Counted from the first letter of the stretch, positions 16,734 through 25,223 are shown. The stretch: 64,000 nucleotides of DNA from an uncultured Lachnospiraceae bacterium (GCA_910578345.1 CAJTRA010000016.1:6393-70392); one strand, 5' to 3'. A program made the numbers and translations. The notes: generated by a model from the sequence alone, not told the origin.

Positions 16734-16764
16734 TGTATATTCAGGCTCCTTTCAAGACATACTA
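16734..16764 (+). promoter_or_regulatory. Putative sigma-G promoter of the SpoVAF/GerA-type gene
   Basis: GTATA at 16735-16739 (TGTATA from 16734), an 18-base spacer and CATACTA at 16758-16764 fit the forespore sigma-G pattern (GHATR, 18, CAT-x-x-TA). The -10 element overlaps the 5' arm of the hairpin at 16746-16793, so the predicted start, about 16771, falls in its loop. The spoVA and gerA genes are sigma-G dependent in Bacillus. Confidence 0.6.
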
Positions 16765-16793
16765 GGAAAAACGATGGTATGTCCTGGAAGGAG
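16746..16793 (+). promoter_or_regulatory. Hairpin that buries the SpoVAF/GerA-type gene's ribosome site
   Basis: Arms 16746-16762 (starting CTCCTTTCAAG) and 16777-16793 (ending TCCTGGAAGGAG) form 15 Watson-Crick pairs, one G-U pair and one mismatch around a 14-base loop. The AAGGAG Shine-Dalgarno (16788-16793), 8 bases before GTG 16802, is entirely in the 3' arm. Only four T follow, so termination would be weak. RNA read through from dut would hide the site; RNA starting in the loop would not. Confidence 0.72.
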
Positions 16794-16801
16794 TTTTGAC
16801 T

Positions 16802-18238
16802 GTGCAGAAAGTAGAAGAACAATCGAAGGAAAAGATGACGACATCCCTACAGCAGACCATGCTGTATATGAAGGAGCGTATGGCGCCGGATTTAAGCTTT
16901 GATGTAGTATACCGTGTGATTGAAGTGGGTGGAAGACAGGCGTGCATTTACTTTATTGACGGCTTCTGTAAAGATGAGCTGATGATGAAGATCCTGCAGT
17001 ATTTTATTGGTCTGAAAGCGGAAGATATGCCGCAGAATGCCTATGAGATGGCGAAGAAGGCGACTCCTTATGTAGAGGTGGATCTGAAAGACAAGTGGGA
17101 GGATATTCTTTACAATATCCTGTCAGGTGTTTTTGCGCTGTTCATTGATGGCTATGACAGATGTATCCTGCTTGATTCCAGGACCTATCCGGCAAGAGGT
17201 GTGGAGGAGCCGGATAAGGATAAGACGCTGCGCGGTTCGAAAGATGGTTTTGTGGAAACGGTAGTTTTTAACACTGCGCTGATCCGGAGAAGGATCCGGA
17301 GCACGCAGCTTCGGATGGAAATGATGAATGCCGGCAAAAGTTCCCGCACGGACATTGTTCTGTGCTATATGGATAATCGGGTGGATCATGCTTTTCTGGA
17401 GAAGATCAAAAAGAAGATTGACAATATCAAAGCGGATGCGCTGACGATGAACCAGGAGAGCCTGGCAGAGTGTCTGTATCAGAGCAAGTGGTACAATCCT
17501 TTCCCGAAGTTTAAATTCACGGAAAGGCCGGATGTCGCGGCGGCTCAGGTATTGGAAGGAGATATTGTTATCCTGGTGGATAATTCCCCTTCCGCCATGA
17601 TTGTTCCGACCTCGATCTTTGACATCGTGGAGGAGGCGGATGACTATTATTTTCCACCGATCACCGGAACCTATCTGCGGCTTTCCAGGTTTCTGATTTC
17701 GATTTTGACTTATATTATGACGCCGACTTTCCTGCTTCTGATGAATCATCCAGAGTGGGTGCCGGAATCCTTCCAGTTTATCATGCTGCAGGAGGCGCCG
17801 AATATTCCCTTGCTGGCGCAGTTTCTGATCCTTGAGCTGGCGATCGACGGCCTGAAACTTGCGGCGGTCAACACGCCGAATATGCTCAGCACACCGCTCA
17901 GCGTGATGGCTGGTCTTGTGCTGGGTGAATTCTCGGTCAATAGTGGATGGTTCAGTTCGGAGGTTATGCTGTATATGGCCTTCGTCGCCATAGCGAACTA
18001 CACACAGCAGAACTACGAACTTGGGTATGCGCTTAAGTTCATGAGGATCTTAAATCTGATCTTGACGGCGGCATTCGGGCTGTACGGTTATCTTGCGGCT
18101 ATTCTGATTTTTGTTCTGGCGATTGTCTGCAATAAGACGTTGTCGGATAAGAGTTATATCTATCCGCTTCTGCCGTTTAATTTCAAACAGTTGTCCAAGC
18201 GGCTTCTACGCCTGCGGCTGCCACAGGCAAAGCAATAG
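16802..18238 (+). CDS. Spore germination protein, GerA family, SpoVAF-like
   Basis: A 478-residue inner spore-membrane protein. The first ~270 residues are a soluble domain with G-S-K-D-G-F-V-E-T-V, N-T-A-L-I-R-R-R-I-R and F-T-E-R-P-D-V-A-A-A-Q. The C-terminal part has several membrane spans from about 290 to 450 and ends in a basic tail. The T-E-R-P-D-V-A-A-A segment and the P-P-I-T-G-T-Y-L-R motif favour the SpoVAF branch over a classic GerAA receptor subunit. No gerB, gerC or other spoVA gene adjoins it, so it is an orphan. GTG 16802 is preferred over TTG 16796 because AAGGAG is 8 bases upstream. A hairpin covers that site. Confidence 0.88.
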   Translation: MQKVEEQSKEKMTTSLQQTMLYMKERMAPDLSFDVVYRVIEVGGRQACIYFIDGFCKDELMMKILQYFIGLKAEDMPQNAYEMAKKATPYVEVDLKDKWEDILYNILSGVFALFIDGYDRCILLDSRTYPARGVEEPDKDKTLRGSKDGFVETVVFNTALIRRRIRSTQLRMEMMNAGKSSRTDIVLCYMDNRVDHAFLEKIKKKIDNIKADALTMNQESLAECLYQSKWYNPFPKFKFTERPDVAAAQVLEGDIVILVDNSPSAMIVPTSIFDIVEEADDYYFPPITGTYLRLSRFLISILTYIMTPTFLLLMNHPEWVPESFQFIMLQEAPNIPLLAQFLILELAIDGLKLAAVNTPNMLSTPLSVMAGLVLGEFSVNSGWFSSEVMLYMAFVAIANYTQQNYELGYALKFMRILNLILTAAFGLYGYLAAILIFVLAIVCNKTLSDKSYIYPLLPFNFKQLSKRLLRLRLPQAKQ

Positions 18239-18267
18239 AAAGAAGAAAGAAAGTCATCTACGATCCC

Positions 18268-18296
18268 TTGTTCTTTTCCATGGAAAATAGTATAAT
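18268..18296 (+). promoter_or_regulatory. manA promoter with a palindromic spacer
   Basis: TTGTTC (18268-18273), 17-base spacer, TATAAT (18291-18296). The spacer holds the perfect 14-base palindrome TTTTCCATGGAAAA (18274-18287), so a bound repressor would block RNA polymerase directly. The regulator is not identified. Confidence 0.65.
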
Positions 18297-18350
18297 GAGC
18301 GCAGGAAAGAGCAAGGGAAGATTCGCAGATAGAAAGGAATGGGTATCGAA

Positions 18351-19286
18351 ATGAAGCAGATCATATTTTTGAATCCTGTATTTAAACAGATGGTTTGGGG
18401 CGGGGACAGACTGGGCAGAGACTGGCCTTATGAGATTCCAGGCAGTAATACTGGTGAGTGCTGGGCGGTCAGCGCACATCCGAACGGCGACTGCAGGATC
18501 CGGGAAGGACAGTATGCCGGAGAAACGCTCTCCGCGCTGTGGGAGAAACACCCGGAATTGTTCGGGAAGACAGGGCTTGACAGATTTCCCTTGTTGGTAA
18601 AGATCATCGATGCGAAGACTGACCTGAGTATTCAGGTACATCCCGATGATGCATATGCAAAAGTACATGAAAACGGATCTCTGGGCAAGACGGAATGTTG
18701 GTATGTTTTGGACTGTGAGGAGGATTCCAGTCTGGTGATCGGCCACAACGCAAAGGATAAGAAAGAGCTTTCTGATATGATCCGGGAAGGACGCTGGAGT
18801 GAACTGATTCGGGAGATTCCTGTGCATCGGGGAGATTTCATCCAGATTGATCCGGGTACGGTACATGCGATCAAGGGCGGTCTGATGATCATGGAGATGC
18901 AACAGAACAGTGACATTACATACCGAGTTTATGATTATGACAGGATGGTGGATGGTAAGCCGAGAACTCTGCATATTGAGAAGAGTATCGATGTGATCAC
19001 CGTGCCGGCTAAGCAGGTTGAAGACAGCATCATGGAAGCTGCCGATCTGCCGGTGAATACGATGAATCTGCTGTGTGAATGTGCATTCTATAAAGTGTGG
19101 AAGCTGGAGGTAAAGGAAGCCGTAACGATCACGCAGGATCATCCGTTCCTTATTATGAGTGTGATTGAGGGAGAAGGAACAGTGGATGGACAGGCGGTCC
19201 GTAAAGGGGATCATTTTATTCTGCCCTATGGTTATGGAGAAGTAATGCTGCAAGGAAATATGAAGCTGATCGCTTCTACAATATAG
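18351..19286 (+). CDS. manA: Mannose-6-phosphate isomerase, class I
   Basis: Interconverts mannose-6-phosphate and fructose-6-phosphate in the cytosol. The 311-residue cupin enzyme has the metal ligands in S-I-Q-V-H-P-D-D near 93 and K-T-E-C-W near 114, and H in G-T-V-H-A-I near 172. The length is typical of the short Firmicute ManA. ATG 18351 is chosen because AGAAAGGA is about 12 bases upstream, while ATG 18339 touches that site. The gene stands alone under its own promoter and ends at a hairpin shared with the convergent kinase. Confidence 0.9.
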   Translation: MKQIIFLNPVFKQMVWGGDRLGRDWPYEIPGSNTGECWAVSAHPNGDCRIREGQYAGETLSALWEKHPELFGKTGLDRFPLLVKIIDAKTDLSIQVHPDDAYAKVHENGSLGKTECWYVLDCEEDSSLVIGHNAKDKKELSDMIREGRWSELIREIPVHRGDFIQIDPGTVHAIKGGLMIMEMQQNSDITYRVYDYDRMVDGKPRTLHIEKSIDVITVPAKQVEDSIMEAADLPVNTMNLLCECAFYKVWKLEVKEAVTITQDHPFLIMSVIEGEGTVDGQAVRKGDHFILPYGYGEVMLQGNMKLIASTI

Positions 19287-19309
19287 GCGTAGAGATTACA
19301 GGAAATGAA

Positions 19310-19349
19310 ACAGGCCGGTGCATGATCGCTTGATCTTGCATCGGCCTGT
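19310..19349. terminator. Hairpin between the convergent manA and kinase genes
   Basis: ACAGGCCGGTGCA (19310-19322) pairs with TGCATCGGCCTGT (19337-19349) with one G-U pair and a 14-base loop. On the minus strand it is followed by TTTCATTTCC, so it probably ends the kinase transcript; on the plus strand no T run follows. Confidence 0.6.
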
Positions 19350-19390
19350 AAAGTTATGGTCCGTCAGACACGTTGGTTTCTGAATGAATA

Positions 19391-21646
19391 TCAGGAATCG
19401 GGAAGGATTCTGGCGATTGTTTCCAACAGGATAGGAACGTCAATCGGTTTGGTCAGATGCGCATTCATGCCGCTTTCTGTAGAGAGACGTTTATCACTCT
19501 CGAAAGCATTGGCTGACAGGGCAATGATCGGGATTCGGGAGAGAACGGGATCTTCGAATCGCCGGATCGTTTCTGTGGCTTTGCGTCCATCCATCAAAGG
19601 CATCTGAATATCCATCAGAACAAGGGCAAATTCGCCGGGCTTAGACGCTTTCAGCTTTTCAACCGCAACGATACCATCGTTGGCCTGTTCGATGCGGAAG
19701 CCAAGTTCCTGCAACAGTTCTGTCTCGATCTCCAGATTGATCTCGTTGTCGTCTACGAGAAGGATTTTTTGCCCTGCCAGGCGAAGGAGGATGCTGTCAC
19801 TGGTTTGCTCTAAGGGAGAGCGGTCTCCGTTCAGACGGAGGGTAAGCGTTACCGTGAAAGCGCTGCCTTCGCCGGGAGTACTCTCGGCTTCTATGGTTCC
19901 GTTCATCATTTCCGCGATATTCTTGGCAATCGTCAGTCCAAGACCGGTGCCATATATTCCACTGAACGTCGTGTTCCGTTCGCGCTGGAAAGGGTCGAAG
20001 ATATGTTCCAGGAATTCCCGGCTGATGCCGATACCGGTGTCTTTTACGACAAATTGGAAGACGGCAAGATCGTTTGGCAGAAGCTCTTTCTCCCGGACGA
20101 TCACGTCGATCCGGCCATTGTTTTCGGTATATTTTATGGCATTGTTTACCAGATTCATGATAAGCTGGCTTAATTTCATGTAGTCACCGTAAACGTCGCA
20201 GTGCTGCAGCCTTGAGAGATCGGTATCGATAACGATCTCCTTATCGGCAGCCTGCGGTTGTGCGGTAGATTTGATCTCGTTCACAAGATCAGTCAGCCGG
20301 AATTCCGTTTCGGTAAGCTGTGTTTCACCGGACTCCATCCAGGAGATTTCCAGAATCTGTTCGATCATATCTAAGAGCTGTCTTCCGGCGATATCGATCT
20401 TGTCCAGATAATTTTCCACCGTCGCAGGGTCGTCCAAATGTTTTCGTGCCAGGGCCGTATAGCCGAAGACCGCGTTGAGCGGCGTCCGCATATCATGGGA
20501 CATATTAGAGAGAAACGTATCCTTGGTACGGTTGGCGCTTTTAGCCTGCTCTAACGCTTCCTCCAGGACTTGCTGCTGTTTGATCTCCTGCATAATTTCA
20601 TCATCAACCCGGCGGTAGCCGATGACAATCTGGGAAATATTCTTATGAGAGCCTACGTTGACAACCCGAAGCTGGAGATACTGTGTCTCACTGTTATGGA
20701 TAATCCGGTAGTTCATATAATAGGTTTTGCTTTCAGCAAGCTTCTCCCGGATATAATCGGGGGCCATGACTTTGGCTACCAGATTACGGTCTTCTGGATG
20801 AACCCATGTTTTGACATAGTCTGTGATATAGTCGCTGAATCCCAGAGTGTGGACGGAAGCTTTAAAGAGACGTTCTGTCCTTACACTCATCCGGTAGGGG
20901 AGGATTTTGTCCGTGTTGAGATCGACATATAGGATCGATTCATAGTTGACACTGAGTCCCTCAATGACTTCGAGACGGCGCAGATGTTCCTGATAGATCA
21001 GATTCCGTTCTTCATCGTAAGATTTCATCAAAGTGCGCAGTTTCATTTCACTTTCGGCTGTGGCATTTTGGACCAGAGTATGCTGATCGGAAATGATCTT
21101 TTGCCGTTTCTCGGTGGCATCACTGATGAAAACATAGAAAATATTGCCGATCGTTTCACTGCGCACGAAATGACCGTAGTCTTCAATCCATCTGATGGCC
21201 CCGTCTTTGCAGCGGATGCGGTATTCCACATAATCCAGATCATACTTGCTGTCAGAGATCTGCTCTATGATGCTTGCTTCGACCGCTTCGAGATCATCAG
21301 GGTGTACCATTCCCTTAAAAGAATTGCCAGTCAGTTGACGGAATTCCGCTATTGTGTCACAATGAAAAATACGCAGAAGCGCCTGATTCACATAGATGAT
21401 CTGTTCCTCATCATCTGCATGGTAGATAAAAAAACCGCCGGGCATCTGGTTCATAAACCGGATAATGCCATTCTGGGCAGGAAGCTGGTATTCGTCGAGC
21501 ATTGCGGGAAGCCGTTGGCCGGACAGGGAAGTCTGTCCTTCCTGTAGGGCGGCAAGAAAATCCGGATTTGCCTTTACCTGACCGGAAATATCCAGCAATG
21601 TCAAGATATATTCAATGATATTGTGATCTGCCTGATGTTCACTCAT
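19391..21646 (-). CDS. Hybrid sensor histidine kinase with PAS domains and receiver
   Basis: A 751-residue soluble signalling kinase with no membrane segment. A PAS domain at about 70-180 (H-P-D-D-L-E-A-V and the C-K-D-G-A-I-R-W PAC motif) is followed by a second PAS-like region at about 235-345. The HisKA domain has S-H-D-M-R-T-P-L-N with His at about 384. The ATPase has N-A-I-K-Y-T-E-N, D-T-G-I-G-I and G-T-G-L-G-L. The C-terminal receiver has D-D near its start and the phospho-Asp in L-M-D-I-Q-M-P near 679. No output partner is adjacent. The start at 21646 is chosen over an ATG/TTG-type extension of 27 residues; the ribosome site is weak (AGGAATTGGGA). Confidence 0.88.
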   Translation of the reverse strand: MSEHQADHNIIEYILTLLDISGQVKANPDFLAALQEGQTSLSGQRLPAMLDEYQLPAQNGIIRFMNQMPGGFFIYHADDEEQIIYVNQALLRIFHCDTIAEFRQLTGNSFKGMVHPDDLEAVEASIIEQISDSKYDLDYVEYRIRCKDGAIRWIEDYGHFVRSETIGNIFYVFISDATEKRQKIISDQHTLVQNATAESEMKLRTLMKSYDEERNLIYQEHLRRLEVIEGLSVNYESILYVDLNTDKILPYRMSVRTERLFKASVHTLGFSDYITDYVKTWVHPEDRNLVAKVMAPDYIREKLAESKTYYMNYRIIHNSETQYLQLRVVNVGSHKNISQIVIGYRRVDDEIMQEIKQQQVLEEALEQAKSANRTKDTFLSNMSHDMRTPLNAVFGYTALARKHLDDPATVENYLDKIDIAGRQLLDMIEQILEISWMESGETQLTETEFRLTDLVNEIKSTAQPQAADKEIVIDTDLSRLQHCDVYGDYMKLSQLIMNLVNNAIKYTENNGRIDVIVREKELLPNDLAVFQFVVKDTGIGISREFLEHIFDPFQRERNTTFSGIYGTGLGLTIAKNIAEMMNGTIEAESTPGEGSAFTVTLTLRLNGDRSPLEQTSDSILLRLAGQKILLVDDNEINLEIETELLQELGFRIEQANDGIVAVEKLKASKPGEFALVLMDIQMPLMDGRKATETIRRFEDPVLSRIPIIALSANAFESDKRLSTESGMNAHLTKPIDVPILLETIARILPDS

Positions 21647-21698
21647 AATCCCAATTCCTAACTCGTGTATTGATGTACTCCAGAAAAGTTTATCATAG

Positions 21699-21727
21699 AT
21701 TAACTGTCTTGTCATTAAAGGAGTCAA
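21699..21727 (-). promoter_or_regulatory. Possible promoter of the hybrid kinase gene
   Basis: On the minus strand, TTGACT (21727-21722), 17-base spacer and GTTAAT (21704-21699), 53 bases before the chosen start. Confidence 0.4.
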
Positions 21728-21840
21728 AAGTTTTCAACCGTTTTCAAAAGCCGTACCTGTTGGCGGTCCCCTGGCATTCTGGGCCGGCGTGCGGGTGTAC
21801 AGGCAGTATCAGGTGTCGGGAAGAGGAGCATAAGATGCGT

Positions 21841-22830
21841 TCATTCCCTGGTCGTTCCTCCATAGGCATAAGCTACAGGCAGGCAGATCAGCGGCGGTTT
21901 GGCCTGTCTGTTTTCCTGCAGGAGAAGTTCCACGCACATCTCTGCAATCTCCGGCACGGGCTGCACGATGGTGGAGCAGATGTATTCCTGATCTCCGAAA
22001 TGCCTTGCGCCGTCAAAGCCGATGACCTGCACGTCGTCTGGCACATGAAGTCCTAAGCTTAGGAGCATCTTGATGACCGAGTGGGCAAGCGTATCCGTCA
22101 CACAGAAGATGCCGTCGAAAGACAGTTTGCCATCTTGCATATGTTCTCTCAGAAAATCCTCAAATTTCTCGTAAGGTTCCCCATCGTTTAAGATCTTCAT
22201 CTCGTAAGTAAGGCCGCGGGAGAGACAGCCATTCTCGAAACCGGCCTTCCGCTTGTTGGGTTCATTGCATAAGGAAGAGCCGATGCGCAGAAAGGCCACA
22301 TTGCGGCAGCCCAAGTCGGCCAGCTTCTCAGCAGCCATCTGCCCGCCGGCAAAATTATCGCTGGCCACACAGGGAATCCTGGCGCTTATGGAACGGTCGA
22401 TGGCCACAAAAGGCGTGGCGTCGTCCAGAACGAGGGCGGGATTGTAAGTGAGGCCGATGATACCGTCCACTTTATTCTGCTGTGCCATCGCCACATATTC
22501 CTGTTCCAGTCCCGGATCGTAATCCGTGGAGCACAGCAGCATCTTGTATTTGCGCTTTAAGAGCGCGAGATTGATGTGATAGACCAGCGTTGCAAAGAAT
22601 GGAAGATACGTATTGGGGACCAGCAGCGCGACAGTGTGCGTCCTATTTGCTTTCAGGCCTTGGGCGTAACTGTTGACTTGATAATTCAATTTACTGATCG
22701 CTTCCTCGACACGGATCCTATACGATTCTCCCACGGGAAGTCCATTTACAACTTTCGATACGGTGCCCAGTGCGACGCCGGCTTCTTTTGCCACGTCTTT
22801 CATGGTAGGGGTGGAGCTTGTCTTTTCCAT
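21841..22830 (-). CDS. LacI-family repressor of the sucrose/fructan locus
   Basis: A 329-residue regulator. The N-terminal HTH reads M-K-D-V-A-K-E-A-G-V-A-L-G-T-V-S-K-V, with a hinge helix near residues 45-55 (Q-G-L-K-A-N-R). The periplasmic-binding-type sugar domain fills the rest (A-L-L-V-P-N at about 70; F-D-G-I-F-C-V-T-D near 245; V-I-G-F-D near 272). It is divergent from the ABC-GH32-fructokinase genes, so it most likely represses them and is released by a sugar. Two GAAACGTTTC-type operators lie in the gap. ATG 22830 is chosen over TTG 22845; neither start has an ideally spaced ribosome site. Confidence 0.88.
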   Translation of the reverse strand: MEKTSSTPTMKDVAKEAGVALGTVSKVVNGLPVGESYRIRVEEAISKLNYQVNSYAQGLKANRTHTVALLVPNTYLPFFATLVYHINLALLKRKYKMLLCSTDYDPGLEQEYVAMAQQNKVDGIIGLTYNPALVLDDATPFVAIDRSISARIPCVASDNFAGGQMAAEKLADLGCRNVAFLRIGSSLCNEPNKRKAGFENGCLSRGLTYEMKILNDGEPYEKFEDFLREHMQDGKLSFDGIFCVTDTLAHSVIKMLLSLGLHVPDDVQVIGFDGARHFGDQEYICSTIVQPVPEIAEMCVELLLQENRQAKPPLICLPVAYAYGGTTRE

Positions 22831-22888
22831 AATAGAGGAGATCAAACCTTTCTTTTATGTTTTGTTTCATACATCATCTTTTATAGTC

Positions 22889-22917
22889 ATTATAGTATAA
22901 CGGAAAAAGATTGTAAA
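22889..22917 (-). promoter_or_regulatory. Promoter of the lacI-type gene
   Basis: On the minus strand, TTTACA (22917-22912), exactly 17 bases, and TATAAT (22894-22889), 59 bases before the ATG. Confidence 0.65.
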
Positions 22918-22940
22918 CCTATGTCAGACAGGTCTTACAC

Positions 22941-22950
22941 GAAACGTTTC
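22941..22950. promoter_or_regulatory. LacI-type operator 1
   Basis: GAAACGTTTC is a perfect palindrome with the central CG typical of LacI/GalR operators. It lies just upstream of the lacI promoter -35. It shares AACGTTTCATGAAA with operator 2. Confidence 0.6.
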
Positions 22951-23047
22951 ATGAAAAGAAATTCATCTATTTTAACAAAACTGACAAACTGTATTTGTGA
23001 AAAAGTACAGAAAGTATAAAAAATGCCAGAAAAATAGAGAAATAATA

Positions 23048-23076
23048 TTGCTTTTATCATGATGAAGTGGTATTTT
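23048..23076 (+). promoter_or_regulatory. Possible promoter of the ABC-GH32-fructokinase operon
   Basis: TTGCTT (23048-23053), 17-base spacer, TATTTT (23071-23076). The second operator follows about 17 bases later, over the expected early transcribed region, as suits a repressor. Confidence 0.4.
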
Positions 23077-23092
23077 AGAAACAACAAAACGT

Positions 23093-23102
23093 GTAACGTT
23101 TC
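23093..23102. promoter_or_regulatory. LacI-type operator 2
   Basis: GTAACGTTTC is a near-palindrome (8 of 10) that runs into the perfect palindrome GTTTCATGAAAC. It is about 150 bases from operator 1, so looping by a tetramer is possible. Confidence 0.5.
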
Positions 23103-23261
23103 ATGAAACAAATCATACATAACGGAAATGAGATGAAAAGCAAAAGTATGGACCTTTCGATCACGAGTTTGCGGCTTTGGCATGGAAGCGAAGACGGAAG
23201 AGAGTGGAACGATTACATGGCAGTAAAAGGTAACGGCTTTCATAGAAGAGAGGAGAACGAA

Positions 23262-24200
23262 ATGAGTAAGAACAAGTCAAAGGCCGCGGCAGCGGTTATG
23301 ACACAGAGACCCCTGAAAAAGCGGATCATGGATAACTGGCAGTTGTACGCCATGCTGGCGGTTCCGGTCCTGCTGACGATCGTGTATAAGTACATACCCA
23401 TGTACGGCATCCAGATCGCCTTTCGGGATTACAAGGCGAGCAAAGGATTTACGGGAAGTGAGTGGGTCGGACTGGAATGGTTCCTGCGCTTTTTCAGTGC
23501 GCCGACTTTCTGGCGTATGATCAGGAACACGGTGCTGCTGAGTTTGTTCAGTCTGTTGTGGAGTTTCCCGATTCCGATCATCCTGGCGCTGTTGTTAAAC
23601 CAGATGCGGTTTCACCGCTTCAAACGGGTCACGCAGACGGTGCTGTACGCGCCGCATTTCATATCGACCATGGTCATCTGCGGTATGATCCGTATTTTCC
23701 TCAGTCCTTCGGGCGGGCTGATCAACCTGATCGCAGGCACCTCCATCGATTTCCTTACGGAGTCGGCGGCTTTTCGGACCATCTATATCGCCTCCGGGAT
23801 CTGGCAGGATGCAGGCTGGGGCATCATTATCTACATGGCTACCCTGGCAAATATCGACACCTCGCTCTATGAAGCGGCCAAGGTGGACGGGGCATCGCTG
23901 TTCCAGCGGATCCGCCATATCGATATTCCGGGATTGACCTCCATCATGGTACTGAACCTGATCATGAGCGCCGGCAGTCTGATGAACGTGGGATTCGAGA
24001 AGGTCTGGCTTCTGCAGACGGACTTAAACAAAGCCACCAGCGATGTGATCTCCGTCTATGTGTACCAACAGGGTATCGAAAACGCCAAGTACAGTTACTC
24101 TACGGCGGTGGGACTTTTTAACACGGTGATCAATATTATCCTGTTGATTGTGGTCAATAAGCTGGCCGGCAGGATATCCGACGAGACGAGCTTTCTGTAG
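23262..24200 (+). CDS. Carbohydrate ABC transporter permease, LplB type
   Basis: A 312-residue membrane protein and first permease of the importer. About six spans begin near residue 30 (L-Y-A-M-L-A-V-P-V-L-L). The ABC-docking loop is visible near 215 as E-A-A-K-V-D-G-A-S-L-F-Q-R-I-R-H-I-D-I-P-G. Sequence style matches the LplB/YtcP pair used with large solute-binding lipoproteins. GAGAGGAGA precedes ATG 23262; earlier in-frame starts lack a site. It is the first gene of the operon opposite the LacI regulator. Confidence 0.88.
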   Translation: MSKNKSKAAAAVMTQRPLKKRIMDNWQLYAMLAVPVLLTIVYKYIPMYGIQIAFRDYKASKGFTGSEWVGLEWFLRFFSAPTFWRMIRNTVLLSLFSLLWSFPIPIILALLLNQMRFHRFKRVTQTVLYAPHFISTMVICGMIRIFLSPSGGLINLIAGTSIDFLTESAAFRTIYIASGIWQDAGWGIIIYMATLANIDTSLYEAAKVDGASLFQRIRHIDIPGLTSIMVLNLIMSAGSLMNVGFEKVWLLQTDLNKATSDVISVYVYQQGIENAKYSYSTAVGLFNTVINIILLIVVNKLAGRISDETSFL

Positions 24201-24281
24201 CATTTTCAATCGTGAGATTTGTGTCAGCGCGCTGCTTGTCACAAATTCCTTCAAAGAAGCGGCGCAGAAATGGAGTGAACA

Positions 24282-25190
24282 ATGAGAACAAAGACAAAAA
24301 GCGGGAAACTGTCAGGGTTTTCCGAGAGGACAAGTGACATTATTCTGGTGGTGATCTGTGCGGTCGTGTTGTTTCTGGTAGCCTATCCGCTATATTATGT
24401 TCTGATCGCATCGGTATCGGATCCGTACGACGTGTATGCGGGCAAGACCTTCCTGCTGCCAAGTCGGTTTACCCTGGAAGGCTATAAGGCGGTGTTTGCG
24501 GAGCCGCAGATCCTGACGGGACTGCTCAACAGCTTCAAATATACGATCATCGGTACGGTGTTCTCGGTGGTGGTGCTGTATCTGACGGCCTATCCGCTGA
24601 GCATTAAGGGACTGCCGGGACGGAAATTCTTAAGCATCTTTTTTATCATCACCATGTATTTCGGCGGCGGAATGGTCCCGACCTATTTGATCGTTAAGCA
24701 TACCGGACTGATCAATAACATGTGGGCGCTGTTTTTGCCTGGCGGCGTTGCGGTGGGTAACATGATCATCGTGCGCAACTTCTTCGAAAACAGCATTCCG
24801 AAGGAGATGACGGAAGCAGCGCAGATCGACGGCGCTTCCAAGTGGAAGACTTTTATCCAGATCGTAGTGCCCTTAAGCCGCTCCATCATGGCGGTGATGG
24901 TAGTGTTCAGCATGGTGGCTTACTGGAACGACTGGTTCACCTCCCTGATCTATCTGCCGTCCCCGGAAAGGGCGCCCCTACCGCTTGTGCTGCGCAACAT
25001 CCTGATCAAGAGTTCCGCCAGCGCCAGCCAGGCCAGCACCATCTCCGGCGGGTTTGCGGAGCTGAATAAGATGACGGAGATGATCAAGTTTTCTTCCATT
25101 ATCATTGCGGCGCTGCCGATGCTTGTCATCTATCCGTTCGTACAGAAGTATTTTGAAAAAGGCTTTATGGCCGGTGCCGTAAAGGGTTAA
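24282..25190 (+). CDS. Carbohydrate ABC transporter permease, LplC/YtcP type
   Basis: A 302-residue second permease. Six spans begin near residue 20, and the docking loop reads E-A-A-Q-I-D-G-A-S-K-W-K-T-F near 180. GGAGTG lies 6 bases before the ATG. An intercistronic hairpin (24217-24246, ATTTGTG...CACAAAT) separates it from the first permease and may stabilise one end of the mRNA. No ATPase gene adjoins, so a shared MsmK-like ATPase encoded elsewhere probably energises the system. Confidence 0.88.
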   Translation: MRTKTKSGKLSGFSERTSDIILVVICAVVLFLVAYPLYYVLIASVSDPYDVYAGKTFLLPSRFTLEGYKAVFAEPQILTGLLNSFKYTIIGTVFSVVVLYLTAYPLSIKGLPGRKFLSIFFIITMYFGGGMVPTYLIVKHTGLINNMWALFLPGGVAVGNMIIVRNFFENSIPKEMTEAAQIDGASKWKTFIQIVVPLSRSIMAVMVVFSMVAYWNDWFTSLIYLPSPERAPLPLVLRNILIKSSASASQASTISGGFAELNKMTEMIKFSSIIIAALPMLVIYPFVQKYFEKGFMAGAVKG

Positions 25191-25223
25191 AAGGTTGATT
25201 TGAACAGAAAGGCGGTTTGTGTT

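Larger units (their letters stand above)
22831..23261. other. Divergent control region of the sucrose/fructan locus
   Basis: 431 bases with no gene I can support. It holds a lacI promoter on the minus strand (22889-22917), a LacI-type operator (22941-22950), an AT-rich stretch, a weaker plus-strand promoter (23048-23076) and a second operator (23093-23102). From about 23103 to 23261 is a 5' leader; an open frame runs through it, but the good ribosome site is at 23262. Confidence 0.7.

Noticed and set aside
23103..23261. N-terminal extension of the first ABC permease (53 residues)
   Set aside because: The ATG at 23103 overlaps an operator-like palindrome and has no ribosome site, whereas ATG 23262 has GAGAGGAGA. 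The region is better read as operator and leader.
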